From an uncultured Halioglobus sp. (lineage in GTDB: Bacteria; Pseudomonadota; Gammaproteobacteria; Pseudomonadales; Halieaceae), in contig CAJQQW010000212.1 in assembly GCA_905480565.1 (NCBI GenBank), forward strand, positions 1 through 7,142: a DNA stretch of 7,142 nt, given 5' to 3'. The notes below the pieces were generated by a model that was not told the DNA's origin, made no database searches, and was given only the letters and a program-made list of their open reading frames with translations. Positions 1 through 6,293 of the stretch are shown here, piece after piece (position 1 is the first letter of the stretch; the number at the start of each line of letters is the position of its first letter). Both the position numbers and the translations under genes were made by a program.

Positions 1-228
1 GCAGCCCGTTGGGAAAACGGCTACTGTGAATCGTTTAACGGCAAGCTCAGGGATGAACTGCTTAACGGAGAGCTGTTTTACGCACTTCGGGAAGCACAGG
101 TGCTGATAGAGCAGTGGCGGGTGTTTTACAACATAAAGCGACCACATCGCTCACTGGGCTGCAGGCCACCCGCACTGGAAACAGTGATACGTGGTCAGGA
201 TATATCCATGTACAGAAAAGCTGCGTAA
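1..228 (+). CDS. IS3-family transposase OrfB, C-terminal fragment
   Basis: The open frame enters from the left edge and gives 75 residues ending at a TAA. The first residues, AARWENGYCESFNGKLRDEL, carry the third catalytic acid of the DDE integrase core (Glu at fragment residue 10, in CESF). They are followed by the usual IS3 OrfB C-terminal pattern of an EAQ..IEQW helix, a YN.KRPHRSLG.RPPA motif and a short basic tail. OrfB is the catalytic part of a transposase normally made by programmed frameshifting from OrfA. The two catalytic aspartates and all of OrfA are outside the window. No disruption is visible in the portion present, so the copy may be intact and active, but this cannot be judged from the tail. 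I do not assign a specific IS subgroup. Confidence 0.9.
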   Translation, partial: AARWENGYCESFNGKLRDELLNGELFYALREAQVLIEQWRVFYNIKRPHRSLGCRPPALETVIRGQDISMYRKAA

Positions 229-267
229 ACTCACATTCAACCTGGACCAGACATAACGGGCAGGTCA
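229..267 (+). repeat. Probable right inverted repeat (IRR) of the IS3-family element
   Basis: Immediately after the transposase stop comes a segment containing CAACCTGGACCAG and ending GGGCAGGTCA. Its position directly after orfB and its terminal CA fit an IS3-family right end. The left repeat is not in the window, so the match is by type only. Confidence 0.55.
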
Positions 268-414
268 AAAACCTTTCGGCCAAAATGGGTATAGCCATGC
301 TGCTAGATTTATTAATACACCGCGAACTACCCTTACTGAGTTACATGATGACAACGGAGGGTATTTTTCTCAGTACAGGCTTCGCCCTGGCTTACGCTTT
401 TGTGAGAAAACACT

Positions 415-1458
415 TTGTCCCGGTCTGATTACGGAATCCTTTCCCGGCTGTTACACCGTCTTGCGCTTGGCTCCTGGCGTCTGGGGCGGATGTGGTTTGA
501 ACTTGAGGAAAGCAAGGCGGAGAAAGGTCCCACACAAAACGTTGTAAGGCCTGTCTTTATTGCGGGCATGGCACGCTCAGGCAGCACAATTCTTTTGAAT
601 GCGCTCTACAGCACAGGAGCGTTCCGCTCGCTTACTTACCGCGATATGCCCTTCATCTTGATGAGCGGAACCTGGAAAAATTTGTCCAGCGGTACGCAGG
701 CGAATACAGAAAAAAAGGAGCGTGCGCATGGCGATAGACTGATGGTTGATTTCGACAGCCCGGAAGCTTTTGAGGAGGTGTTTTGGCGCACGTTTCATGG
801 ATCTGCCTATATTCAAGGGGACCGTGTAATAGTGCACGATGTGCCGGCGGCTATACGGGAAAAATTCAAAAAATTCGTCCAGCATGTGTTACTGAGTCGC
901 GAGACAGCCCGGCAGACACGCTATCTGTCTAAAAACAACAACAACCTCTTGCGCCTGGCCGCAATCCGCAAGACTTTTCCCGATGCCCTTGTACTGATAC
1001 CTTTTCGAGAGCCATTACAGCAAGCTTTGTCACTGCAGCGACAACACCGGTTATTCCTGGAAAAGCACGATCAGGACAAGTTCTCCATGGACTACATGCT
1101 ATGGCTGGGGCACTACGAGTTTGGCCTAGGCCACAAGGAGTACCATTACGACAACACTGACAACCCCTACGATCATTCTTCACTGGATTACTGGCTAAAG
1201 TGCTGGCGAGATGCTTACGAATTTGCCCTGAATACGGCGCCTGCAGAGACAATATTTCTCAGTTACGAGCGCATTTGTTCAGCGCCTCTGGAAACTTTCA
1301 CCAGGCTTTTTCTGGCACTGGATATAGAAAGTGCTGCAGGGCGTGCTGCGGACTGCTATTCAGAGGCAGATGTCCGTGCTGCCGAAAATTACAGCACCAC
1401 GCTCTATGCAGATTGCTGCGCTACACATTCCAAGCTGTTGGAGCGACACATAGCCTAG
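415..1458 (+). CDS. PAPS-dependent sulfotransferase family protein
   Basis: The predicted 347-residue cytoplasmic enzyme would transfer sulfate from PAPS to an unidentified acceptor. The 5'-phosphosulfate-binding loop is PVFIAGMARSGSTIL at about 46-60, with ARSGST the P-loop-like core. The 3'-phosphate site is FREP at 197-200 with Arg198 and Ser206, the eight-residue spacing seen in sulfotransferases, and YLSKNNNN at about 170-177 lies where the family has its Lys-containing motif. This fits the broad Sulfotransfer_1/3 superfamily and its usual length. The start is uncertain: the frame is closed by TGA at 403-405 and the only early candidate is TTG at 415, with a weak GAG-type ribosome site. 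The first ATG is at 490 and would remove the DYGILSRLLHRLALGS segment, which looks like genuine protein, so I prefer TTG. An IS3-family end stops about 147 bases upstream and may have changed its promoter or 5' end. The acceptor (glycan, lipid or small molecule) cannot be read from sequence. Confidence 0.85.
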   Translation: MSRSDYGILSRLLHRLALGSWRLGRMWFELEESKAEKGPTQNVVRPVFIAGMARSGSTILLNALYSTGAFRSLTYRDMPFILMSGTWKNLSSGTQANTEKKERAHGDRLMVDFDSPEAFEEVFWRTFHGSAYIQGDRVIVHDVPAAIREKFKKFVQHVLLSRETARQTRYLSKNNNNLLRLAAIRKTFPDALVLIPFREPLQQALSLQRQHRLFLEKHDQDKFSMDYMLWLGHYEFGLGHKEYHYDNTDNPYDHSSLDYWLKCWRDAYEFALNTAPAETIFLSYERICSAPLETFTRLFLALDIESAAGRAADCYSEADVRAAENYSTTLYADCCATHSKLLERHIA

Positions 1459-1706
1459 GAGCCAACGAGGAGCAGACCACGTTTTCTCCGTCCGTCCTGC
1501 TCTCGGCGGAGTGGCGCCGATTCCCCGGAAAATTTATAGTTCTTTAAATTCTGTTAGAAAGGGTGAGCTGAGCCACACTTAACCTTTTAGACGATGACAC
1601 ATAGTGATAAGAAGAATACTGACAAGTTAAGCCCCCGGTAAGGATAGAACCGGTGGATGAATACGGGATTGCCAGCGTATTTAATGACGCTTGGTAAAAG
1701 GGTTCT
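1459..1706. other. Intergenic stretch between sulfotransferase and IS6 fossil, no recognisable gene
   Basis: Apart from the hairpin at its left edge, nothing here is identifiable. The forward frame ending at TAA 1695-1697 reads RIEPVDEYGIASVFNDAW, which is protein-like but too short to place. No clear terminal inverted repeat for the decayed IS6-family element is visible on this side. Confidence 0.4.
1466..1505 (+). terminator. Weak hairpin just after the sulfotransferase stop
   Basis: CGAGGAGCAG (1466-1475) can pair with CTGCTCTCG (1497-1505) to give nine base pairs with one bulged G and a loop of about 21 bases. It begins eight bases after the sulfotransferase stop, but no T-run follows, so it is not a standard intrinsic terminator. 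It could be a weak or Rho-assisted end, or chance. Confidence 0.25.
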
Positions 1707-2366
1707 ATGGGTATCGATTATCGTCTCAAGTTCCCTCCCGACATAATTTCCCACGCCGTTTGGCTATACTAAATTTTAATTCTGAGTCATTGCGATCTCG
1801 AAGTCCTACTCACTTAGAGAGAAAATTTTATGAGTCGCGAATCGACCTGGCTCCGGTGCATCGCGTTCGAAGCGATTTCTACCCGCTTGAAGCGGGATTA
1901 TCGAGGCTATGGCGACACCTTATATATGCATGAAGCCTTCGTCAGAATCAACGGCAAGCAGCACTATTTAAGGTGGGCAGTGGGTCAGGAAGAAGAGATG
2001 CTTTTATGCATATCTACAGGCCTGTAGTGATGGCGTGACTGTGAAGCTATGCTTCAAAAGATTATTGCGAAGCCATGGCGGTGAACCTAGGAAGATCGTG
2101 GCGGATAAGTTGCGAAGTTATGGTGCTGCGCATGACGAGTTTATAAAAGATGCAATTTACAGGACGCAGCAGTACGGGAAAAACCGAGCTGAGCGGTCGC
2201 ACGATGCGATGACGGTCAGGGATCGATGAATGAGGTAGTCCAAGTCTGCTAGGCAGGCGCAGAACGTTTCCGTGCTCCTGCAGCGACCTCAAATTTGTTC
2301 AACCTGTGCAGGCACCTCGTCCGCGCTCATCATTATCATGATCTAAGGTTCAGAGCGTTCTTTTAG
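1707..2366 (+). pseudogene. Decayed IS6-family (DDE_Tnp_IS240-type) transposase
   Basis: Reading across frames reconstructs an almost full-length IS6-family transposase. The start at 1707 gives MGIDYRLKFPPDIISHAVWLY, then TAA (1770) and TAG (1815) interrupt the same frame, which continues through LKRDYRGYGDTLYMHEAF and INGKQHYLRWAV. A frameshift at about 1990-2015 moves to the frame reading FKRLLRSHGGEPRKIVADKL, RSYGAAHDEF and NRAERSHDA. TGA (2227) and TAG (2236) follow. A second shift at about 2240-2258 leads to SNLFNLCRHLVRAHHYHDLR and a stop at 2364-2366. The first catalytic Asp (family pattern DE.F..INGK) is His, encoded at 1929-1931; the second Asp (2104-2106) and the Glu (2191-2193) remain. 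The copy cannot make an active enzyme. Terminal inverted repeats were not found, so the element's ends have eroded too. The family assignment is from remembered family motifs and is strong because colinearity runs over about 210 residues. Confidence 0.9.
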
Positions 2367-2727
2367 TGTGCCACTGCCAACGCTTGAAGGATCAAGGCCA
2401 GCTTTATGCATTGCCGAGGATTTACCTTGTCGATGCCATTGGAGTCTCAAGGACAAAGAATGGCGTGGCCGGTAGCCTGAGACCAGGGCCCTAAAATCCT
2501 CAGTCTGTAGGAGTTAACTTGTCGATAAAATCCGGTTGATTTCAAGTGAACATTGCGAATCCACCATGCCTAGCCTGTCCCACTTCCGAAGCTACCGGAA
2601 TTCCGCGATCTAAATGAATAATGTGCCGATACCAATGGCTAGCAAAATTCCTCGATCTCCGTATCATCAACGTTTATTTCGGAGTACATACAAAAATCAG
2701 GGTTCATCGAAAAAAGTGTAAGAGGAT
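2367..2727. other. 361-base stretch with no recognisable gene; upstream region of the ASST gene
   Basis: Neither strand shows a convincing open frame, RNA gene or transposon end. Short forward frames are broken every 20-40 codons. The stretch follows the dead transposase and may contain further decayed insertion DNA. Its last 100 bases should hold the promoter for the downstream gene cluster, but no good -35/-10 pair can be picked by eye. An 8-base inverted repeat (CCGGTAGC at 2469-2476, GCTACCGG at 2591-2598) is probably chance. Confidence 0.4.
2721..2726 (+). promoter_or_regulatory. Ribosome binding site AGAGGA that bears on the ASST start
   Basis: AGAGGA sits one base before the ATG at 2728 but ten bases before the in-frame ATG at 2737. 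The spacing is too tight for the first and acceptable for the second, so the protein may begin at the fourth residue (MEHVIRLL). Either choice leaves the membrane anchor intact. Confidence 0.5.
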
Positions 2728-4065
2728 ATGGGAAAAATGGAACATGTGATACGCCTGCTGTCGATCGCGTTTTTGGCTTTTCTTTACGGTTTTGTTGCTC
2801 AGCGTTTTCAGCTGTTTCCCTATGAACAAGTCAATGCAGCGTTAACCCAAGCAACGACACGGTTCCAAGAAGAGAATGTATTCAAATCCCACTACCTTAA
2901 AGCAGCGCCCTACGATCGCTACGGTACGCGGATCCTGAGCGCCAGTGATAGCCAGCCGGGGTTGACGCTTATTACAAGTTATTGGGAAGATATGGGTTGG
3001 AATGCTGGCATAAAACTGATTGACTCCGAAGGTCGTGTGGTACATCGCTGGAGGACAGATGTGATCGAGTTATGGCCCGATGCGCCGGATTGGGTCAAGG
3101 TCGTGGGAGGTTATGTTCATGGTAGCCATTTATTTGATAACGGCGATGTGTTGTTCAATATCGAGCACACAGGCCTATTTATGATCGACTCCTGTGGCGC
3201 TGTGAAATGGCATCTCGATCACCCTACGCATCACTCGATTGCCAGAGATTCCGATGGCAATTTTTGGGTTCCAGGCAACGTCAAGTTAAGTAGAAGTGAG
3301 CCTCAGGATATGAAGTACCTGCGGCAGTATCCTGGCCTAACGCCCACGGCAAAAAGTCCTGTTTACGAGGATCGCCTGCTCAAGGTGTCTCCAGAGGGCA
3401 AAGTGCTTGCCGATATCAGTCTGTTGAAGGTACTGTACGATAATAATCTTCAACGCTATATCGTCAAAATTTCCAAGCGGAGAAATGGCGACTTGCTGCA
3501 CCTTAATGATATTGATGTACTGGATGCTTCAATGGCGGCGCAGTACCCGTTGTTTGCAGCGGGTGATATCGTGGTCTCGTTACGACATTTGCACATGATA
3601 TTCGTAATGGATCCTCTTACGGGCGTTGTGAAGTGGCACGCGACTGATTCCTGGATAGAGCAGCATGATCCAGATTTTTCCGGTGATGGCTGGATTACTG
3701 TATTCGATAATAATAATGATTTCGGGGGGCATTCTGGTCCTCGGCGTGGCGAAATGCTAGGTGGCAGTCGAGTCGTTGCTGTTCAGCCAGATACCGGTAA
3801 GATGAAAGTGAACTATCCGCAAAAGGATGGTGAGCTTTTCTATACCAAAACCGGTGGCAAGCAGCAGCAACTGGAAAATGGCAATCTGTTACTCACAGAG
3901 GCGAAGGCGGGTCGAGTGTTTGAAGTTACCGCTACTGGTGAGCTCGTCTGGGAGTGGATCAATAAGCCCAATGATAAAAACCAGGTGGCGGAAGTAATGG
4001 AGGGCACTCGCTACGCCATTAGCCCAGATCAGGTTGCGTCATGGCCCTGCCATATTCCGCAATAA
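2728..4065 (+). CDS. Membrane-anchored arylsulfotransferase (ASST) family protein
   Basis: ASST enzymes move sulfate from an aryl sulfate ester to another phenolic acceptor without PAPS, through a sulfohistidine intermediate in a beta-propeller. In this 445-residue protein a hydrophobic helix at about 7-24 with no clear cleavage site suggests an anchor holding the enzyme in the periplasm. Propeller-like repeats follow, for example LIDSEGRVVHRW, HLFDNGDVLFN, VMDPLTGVVKWH, LENGNLLLTEA and VTATGELVWEW. Residues matching the catalytic set described for the uropathogenic E. coli enzyme are visible: His168/169 (HHSIARDSDGN), His258 (LLHLNDIDVL), Arg286 (VSLRHLH) and His313 (EQHDPDFSGDG), the last being the candidate sulfated His. 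Only two cysteines occur (156, 441), so a disulfide is possible. It resembles the Arylsulfotran_2 branch more than the classical AssT. It starts a run of four genes; the next begins 24 bases downstream. The start could instead be ATG 2737. Donor and acceptor are unknown. Confidence 0.88.
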   Translation: MGKMEHVIRLLSIAFLAFLYGFVAQRFQLFPYEQVNAALTQATTRFQEENVFKSHYLKAAPYDRYGTRILSASDSQPGLTLITSYWEDMGWNAGIKLIDSEGRVVHRWRTDVIELWPDAPDWVKVVGGYVHGSHLFDNGDVLFNIEHTGLFMIDSCGAVKWHLDHPTHHSIARDSDGNFWVPGNVKLSRSEPQDMKYLRQYPGLTPTAKSPVYEDRLLKVSPEGKVLADISLLKVLYDNNLQRYIVKISKRRNGDLLHLNDIDVLDASMAAQYPLFAAGDIVVSLRHLHMIFVMDPLTGVVKWHATDSWIEQHDPDFSGDGWITVFDNNNDFGGHSGPRRGEMLGGSRVVAVQPDTGKMKVNYPQKDGELFYTKTGGKQQQLENGNLLLTEAKAGRVFEVTATGELVWEWINKPNDKNQVAEVMEGTRYAISPDQVASWPCHIPQ

Positions 4066-4073
4066 CACAGTTT

Positions 4074-4080
4074 AAGGAGG
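4074..4080 (+). promoter_or_regulatory. Strong ribosome binding site AAGGAGG for the 89-residue gene
   Basis: This near-perfect Shine-Dalgarno lies nine bases before ATG 4090 and just after the ASST stop. It fixes the start of the small gene and implies strong translation from a shared transcript. It also argues against the overlapping frame that begins at 4041. Confidence 0.8.
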
Positions 4081-4089
4081 CGGTTCAAT

Positions 4090-4359
4090 ATGTACATATT
4101 ACCTCTAAAAAATGGCGCGCTTACGTTTTCGACGCTATTGATGCTGGCTCTGACTACCAGTCCCGCTCACGCCTATCTGGGGCCAGGTGGCGCTGTATCC
4201 AGCATTGGTGCCTTGCTGGCACTAATTGGTGCCGTGCTTCTGGCGATTATCGGTTTTGTGTGGTTCCCGATCAAGCGTATGCTAGCTGGCAAACAACAGA
4301 GCGATGAAGATGATAACGAAAATGCTAGTGACCCCAAACAAGAACCCGAAAAGCCATAA
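4090..4359 (+). CDS. Small membrane protein with signal peptide and YLGPGG motif, function unknown
   Basis: The 89-residue product has an N-terminal signal peptide (hydrophobic core TFSTLLMLAL, likely cut after AHA at 26-28), leaving a mature protein that begins YLGPGG. A single strongly hydrophobic helix follows at about 37-58, ending in WFPIKRML. The tail, from about 69 onward, is highly charged and acidic (SDEDDNE, then KQEPEKP). Small proteins of this build, with an A-Y-(I/L)-GPG motif, a glycine-rich helix and a W.PI(K/R)R. boundary, are familiar as uncharacterised proteins, and I recall them near phosphodiesterase/sulfatase-type or arylsulfotransferase genes; that recollection should be tested. 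Topology would put YLGPGG in the periplasm and the acidic tail in the cytoplasm. Its position 24 bases after the ASST gene, with a strong ribosome site, suggests a partner or membrane-retention role for that enzyme. No catalytic residues are evident. Confidence 0.85.
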   Translation: MYILPLKNGALTFSTLLMLALTTSPAHAYLGPGGAVSSIGALLALIGAVLLAIIGFVWFPIKRMLAGKQQSDEDDNENASDPKQEPEKP

Positions 4360-4403
4360 CATAACAGCTAAGCCTGCCAACTCCTGATTAAGAGCGAAGA
4401 CTT

Positions 4404-4808
4404 ATGAGTCTAATGGGGGCAAGCCTCGTCGTAATTATCTTCGCGATATTGGCCCACTACATCGGCCTGGTTCGCTGGACAGGACAAGTTATGGCGCACG
4501 CCCGGCAGGCAACTGCAATCCTGCAAGACAGTACGCTGGACGACCTGACCAAAGAAAAGGCAATGCAGACCGCCGCTATTCAGCTATTCAAACTCTTGGG
4601 GCTGCTGATTTTGGGTAGTCTCACCGCGGTTACGCTGCCGCTTGGCGTGATTTGGTTGGCGGATACCGGTGGCTTGCTCTCCTTTGACGGTGTATTGGCG
4701 ATACTTGTGCGCTGGGAATTTCTGCTTGCCGCCACGATGGCCGGCTTTACGGTATTTATCGTTTTGCACCGAATAAAAAAAAGAGTTCCAAAAACTAAAC
4801 CTTTTTAG
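4404..4808 (+). CDS. Three-helix inner-membrane protein, function unknown
   Basis: I do not recognise this 134-residue protein with certainty. Membrane segments are predicted at about 5-23, 61-85 and 105-122, and the C-terminus is strongly basic (HRIKKRVPKTKPF), which favours a cytoplasmic tail. Between the first two segments lies a roughly 37-residue charged, probably helical stretch (about 24-60, including LDDLTKEKAMQTAA). There are no cysteines, so it is not a DsbB/DsbI-type oxidase of the kind paired with AssT in uropathogenic E. coli. It starts 44 bases after the YLGPGG gene and 66 bases before the large membrane protein, in the same direction, so co-expression is likely. The ribosome site is weak. 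A supporting role in the same envelope process is plausible but unproven. Confidence 0.8.
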   Translation: MSLMGASLVVIIFAILAHYIGLVRWTGQVMAHARQATAILQDSTLDDLTKEKAMQTAAIQLFKLLGLLILGSLTAVTLPLGVIWLADTGGLLSFDGVLAILVRWEFLLAATMAGFTVFIVLHRIKKRVPKTKPF

Positions 4809-4874
4809 CCGATAACTGGCAGTATATAACCACTTTTGCTGTCGCTGTTCGACGAGATTACGCAGACATAACTA

Positions 4875-6185
4875 ATGAACATCACCAGTCGTATTGAAAG
4901 AAAGCACGCATACCTGCTTGCCGCGTTCGCGTCAGTAGCGGTCATCGTTGTCTACGCCAGTTTAATTTTTCCCTTGAGTTTGAATATTCCGTACCGTGAC
5001 GACTTTCAGGATATTCTGATCTTTGTCGTGGAGTTCTCTCAAAGCACGACACTCGTGGATGCAATGTCAGCGTTCTTACACCAGCATGCAGACCACCTGA
5101 CTTACTCATCCCGGATTTTCTTCTATCTGACGTTCCTGCTCCAGGGCGAAGTAGACTTCCGAACACTGGTCGTCGCGTCCCATCTCGGTCTACTGGCGCT
5201 TATCGCATTATTTTACCTGCAATCCAACAGTGATAGTAAACTCAAGCCGCTGCTCCTGGTCTGCATTTGCCTTCTCTTACTCCAGCCTCGCGCGCACGGC
5301 ATGATCCTCTGGCCCATGGCAAGTTTTCAGTACTTTTTTGTTTACGCCTACTGCCTTGCAGCCCTGTTTTTGCTTCATCAGTCGGGAAAAATGTGCTTTT
5401 CTGCGGCTATAGTCTGCGGAATCTTGGCAAGCTTCTGCATGTCTACTGGGCAACTGGTCTGGGTTTTCGGCGCAATCTCACTCGTTCTGCGCCGCAAAGA
5501 TATCGGTAAGTTTTACCCGGTGTACCTCACAACGTGGATTTTTGCCGCCGTGTTGGTACTGATAGTATTTCACTGGATTTTTGTGCCGGTATGGCCGACC
5601 CACTTACTCCTGAACGCTGTATTGGAGAACCCGGTAGTCTTCGTCCAGTTCCTGTTGGCTACCCTTGGTTCTGCTGTCGGCATGGGTAGTTTACTCGCGT
5701 CTCAGATATTGGGCTGTATTGCATTGCCTGTCTCCCTCGCGTTTCTTAAAGAGGGTTGGAAGAAAGGGCTGACGCCACTGCACTATTTTCTGTTATTCAG
5801 TCTGGCATCCATTGGAATCATCGTATTGGGTCGAGTATTAGGTTACGTCATTTTTGATTTGAAAATGGAGGTACACGACCTGAAGCCTCGATACAGCTTC
5901 TCGTCTCAAATGCTGTGGGTTACCTTATTCATGCTTGCTGTTAATCGGCTGCAGGTTCTCGATTTCAAAAAAGCTAGTCTACTGCTGGCAGGGTGCACGG
6001 TTTTTAGTATCTGTGTGTATTCTGCCTTCTTGCCCCAAGTCGAAAAGCATCAGCAGATACGTGTTTCCATCTTTAACAAGAATGGCCTTGCCAGCATAGA
6101 CAAGCAGTATCCAACCGAACCCACATTAAAGAAAGCTGCGGAGTTGGATATTTACACTCCACCTCCCCGGCCCTACGAACATTAG
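4875..6185 (+). CDS. Polytopic membrane protein, GT-C glycosyltransferase-like
   Basis: The 436-residue protein has about ten or eleven membrane segments, the first at about 12-36. The following extracytoplasmic loop carries Arg41-Asp42-Asp43 (NIPYRDDFQ) and then a His-rich amphipathic stretch (AFLHQHADHLTYSSR, about 66-80). This arrangement, acidic pair after the first helix and a later H..H..R-type segment, resembles GT-C fold enzymes, which take sugars from polyprenyl-phosphate donors on the periplasmic side. A KPRYSFSS segment at about 337-344 lies just before the last two helices, as is common in such uncharacterised proteins. The soluble C-terminal tail (about 388-436) is short and ends with a proline-rich stretch. 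The assignment is by overall pattern, not by a named family. It is last in the forward run and converges with the DprE1/DprE2-like pair, whose pathway would supply a lipid-linked pentose. Its ribosome site is poor. Confidence 0.82.
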   Translation: MNITSRIERKHAYLLAAFASVAVIVVYASLIFPLSLNIPYRDDFQDILIFVVEFSQSTTLVDAMSAFLHQHADHLTYSSRIFFYLTFLLQGEVDFRTLVVASHLGLLALIALFYLQSNSDSKLKPLLLVCICLLLLQPRAHGMILWPMASFQYFFVYAYCLAALFLLHQSGKMCFSAAIVCGILASFCMSTGQLVWVFGAISLVLRRKDIGKFYPVYLTTWIFAAVLVLIVFHWIFVPVWPTHLLLNAVLENPVVFVQFLLATLGSAVGMGSLLASQILGCIALPVSLAFLKEGWKKGLTPLHYFLLFSLASIGIIVLGRVLGYVIFDLKMEVHDLKPRYSFSSQMLWVTLFMLAVNRLQVLDFKKASLLLAGCTVFSICVYSAFLPQVEKHQQIRVSIFNKNGLASIDKQYPTEPTLKKAAELDIYTPPPRPYEH

Positions 6186-6293
6186 CAATGGCTGTTGCGA
6201 GCGGTGCAAATGGGCCGCGCAATGGTCATGGTCACGAGAAAGCCGTTTCGCTTCTTTTTGCAGTCGCCTGCTTGGATAAGTTAGCTTAGTTGC
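6186..6293. other. Convergent intergenic region with a possible weak hairpin
   Basis: This 108-base gap separates the stops of two converging genes, so transcription should end here in both directions. The best structure is TTGCG (6195-6199) pairing with CGCAA (6218-6222), extended by CGG/CCG past a two-base bulge. It has no adjacent T-run. A short T-run follows GCTTC near 6250, but the stem before it is only about four pairs. Neither is a convincing terminator. Confidence 0.3.

Larger units (their letters stand above)
1..267 (+). mobile_element. Right end of an IS3-family insertion sequence (truncated by window start)
   Basis: This is the 3' part of an insertion sequence: the end of an OrfB-type transposase (1-228) followed by a 39-base tail that looks like the right terminal inverted repeat. 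IS3-family elements end in 5'-TG...CA-3', and the last plausible CA falls at 266-267 in GGGCAGGTCA. The next bases, AAAA, could be the 3-4 base target duplication. The left end lies outside the window, so neither the matching repeat nor the duplication can be confirmed. The element appears to have landed about 150 bases before a sulfotransferase gene, pointing the same way. Confidence 0.8.

Noticed and set aside
114..428. 104-residue forward frame overlapping the transposase end and running to the sulfotransferase start
   Set aside because: Its first part is an out-of-frame reading of the transposase and the IS end. Only the tail from 285 lies mostly in unique sequence, and it resembles nothing I know.
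1200..1547. 115-residue forward frame overlapping the sulfotransferase C-terminus
   Set aside because: It is Cys/Arg-rich and low-quality, and overlaps a well-supported gene; a shadow frame.
1691..1933. 80-residue forward frame within the IS6 fossil region
   Set aside because: It reads the fossil in the wrong frame; the adjacent frame carries the transposase motifs.
2062..2292. 76-residue reverse frame
   Set aside because: It is antisense to the clearly matching transposase segment and has no recognisable features.
2469..2598. 8-base inverted repeat CCGGTAGC / GCTACCGG 114 bases apart
   Set aside because: It is short, does not extend, and is expected by chance at this spacing; not a transposon end or terminator.
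4041..4307. 88-residue forward frame overlapping the ASST end and the 89-residue gene
   Set aside because: The AAGGAGG site and signal peptide support the ATG at 4090 in another frame; this frame's product looks random.
4780..4806. A-run and T-run around the end of the three-helix gene as a possible terminator
   Set aside because: Only a weak A-T stem inside the coding sequence can be formed, and the next gene follows closely in the same direction.
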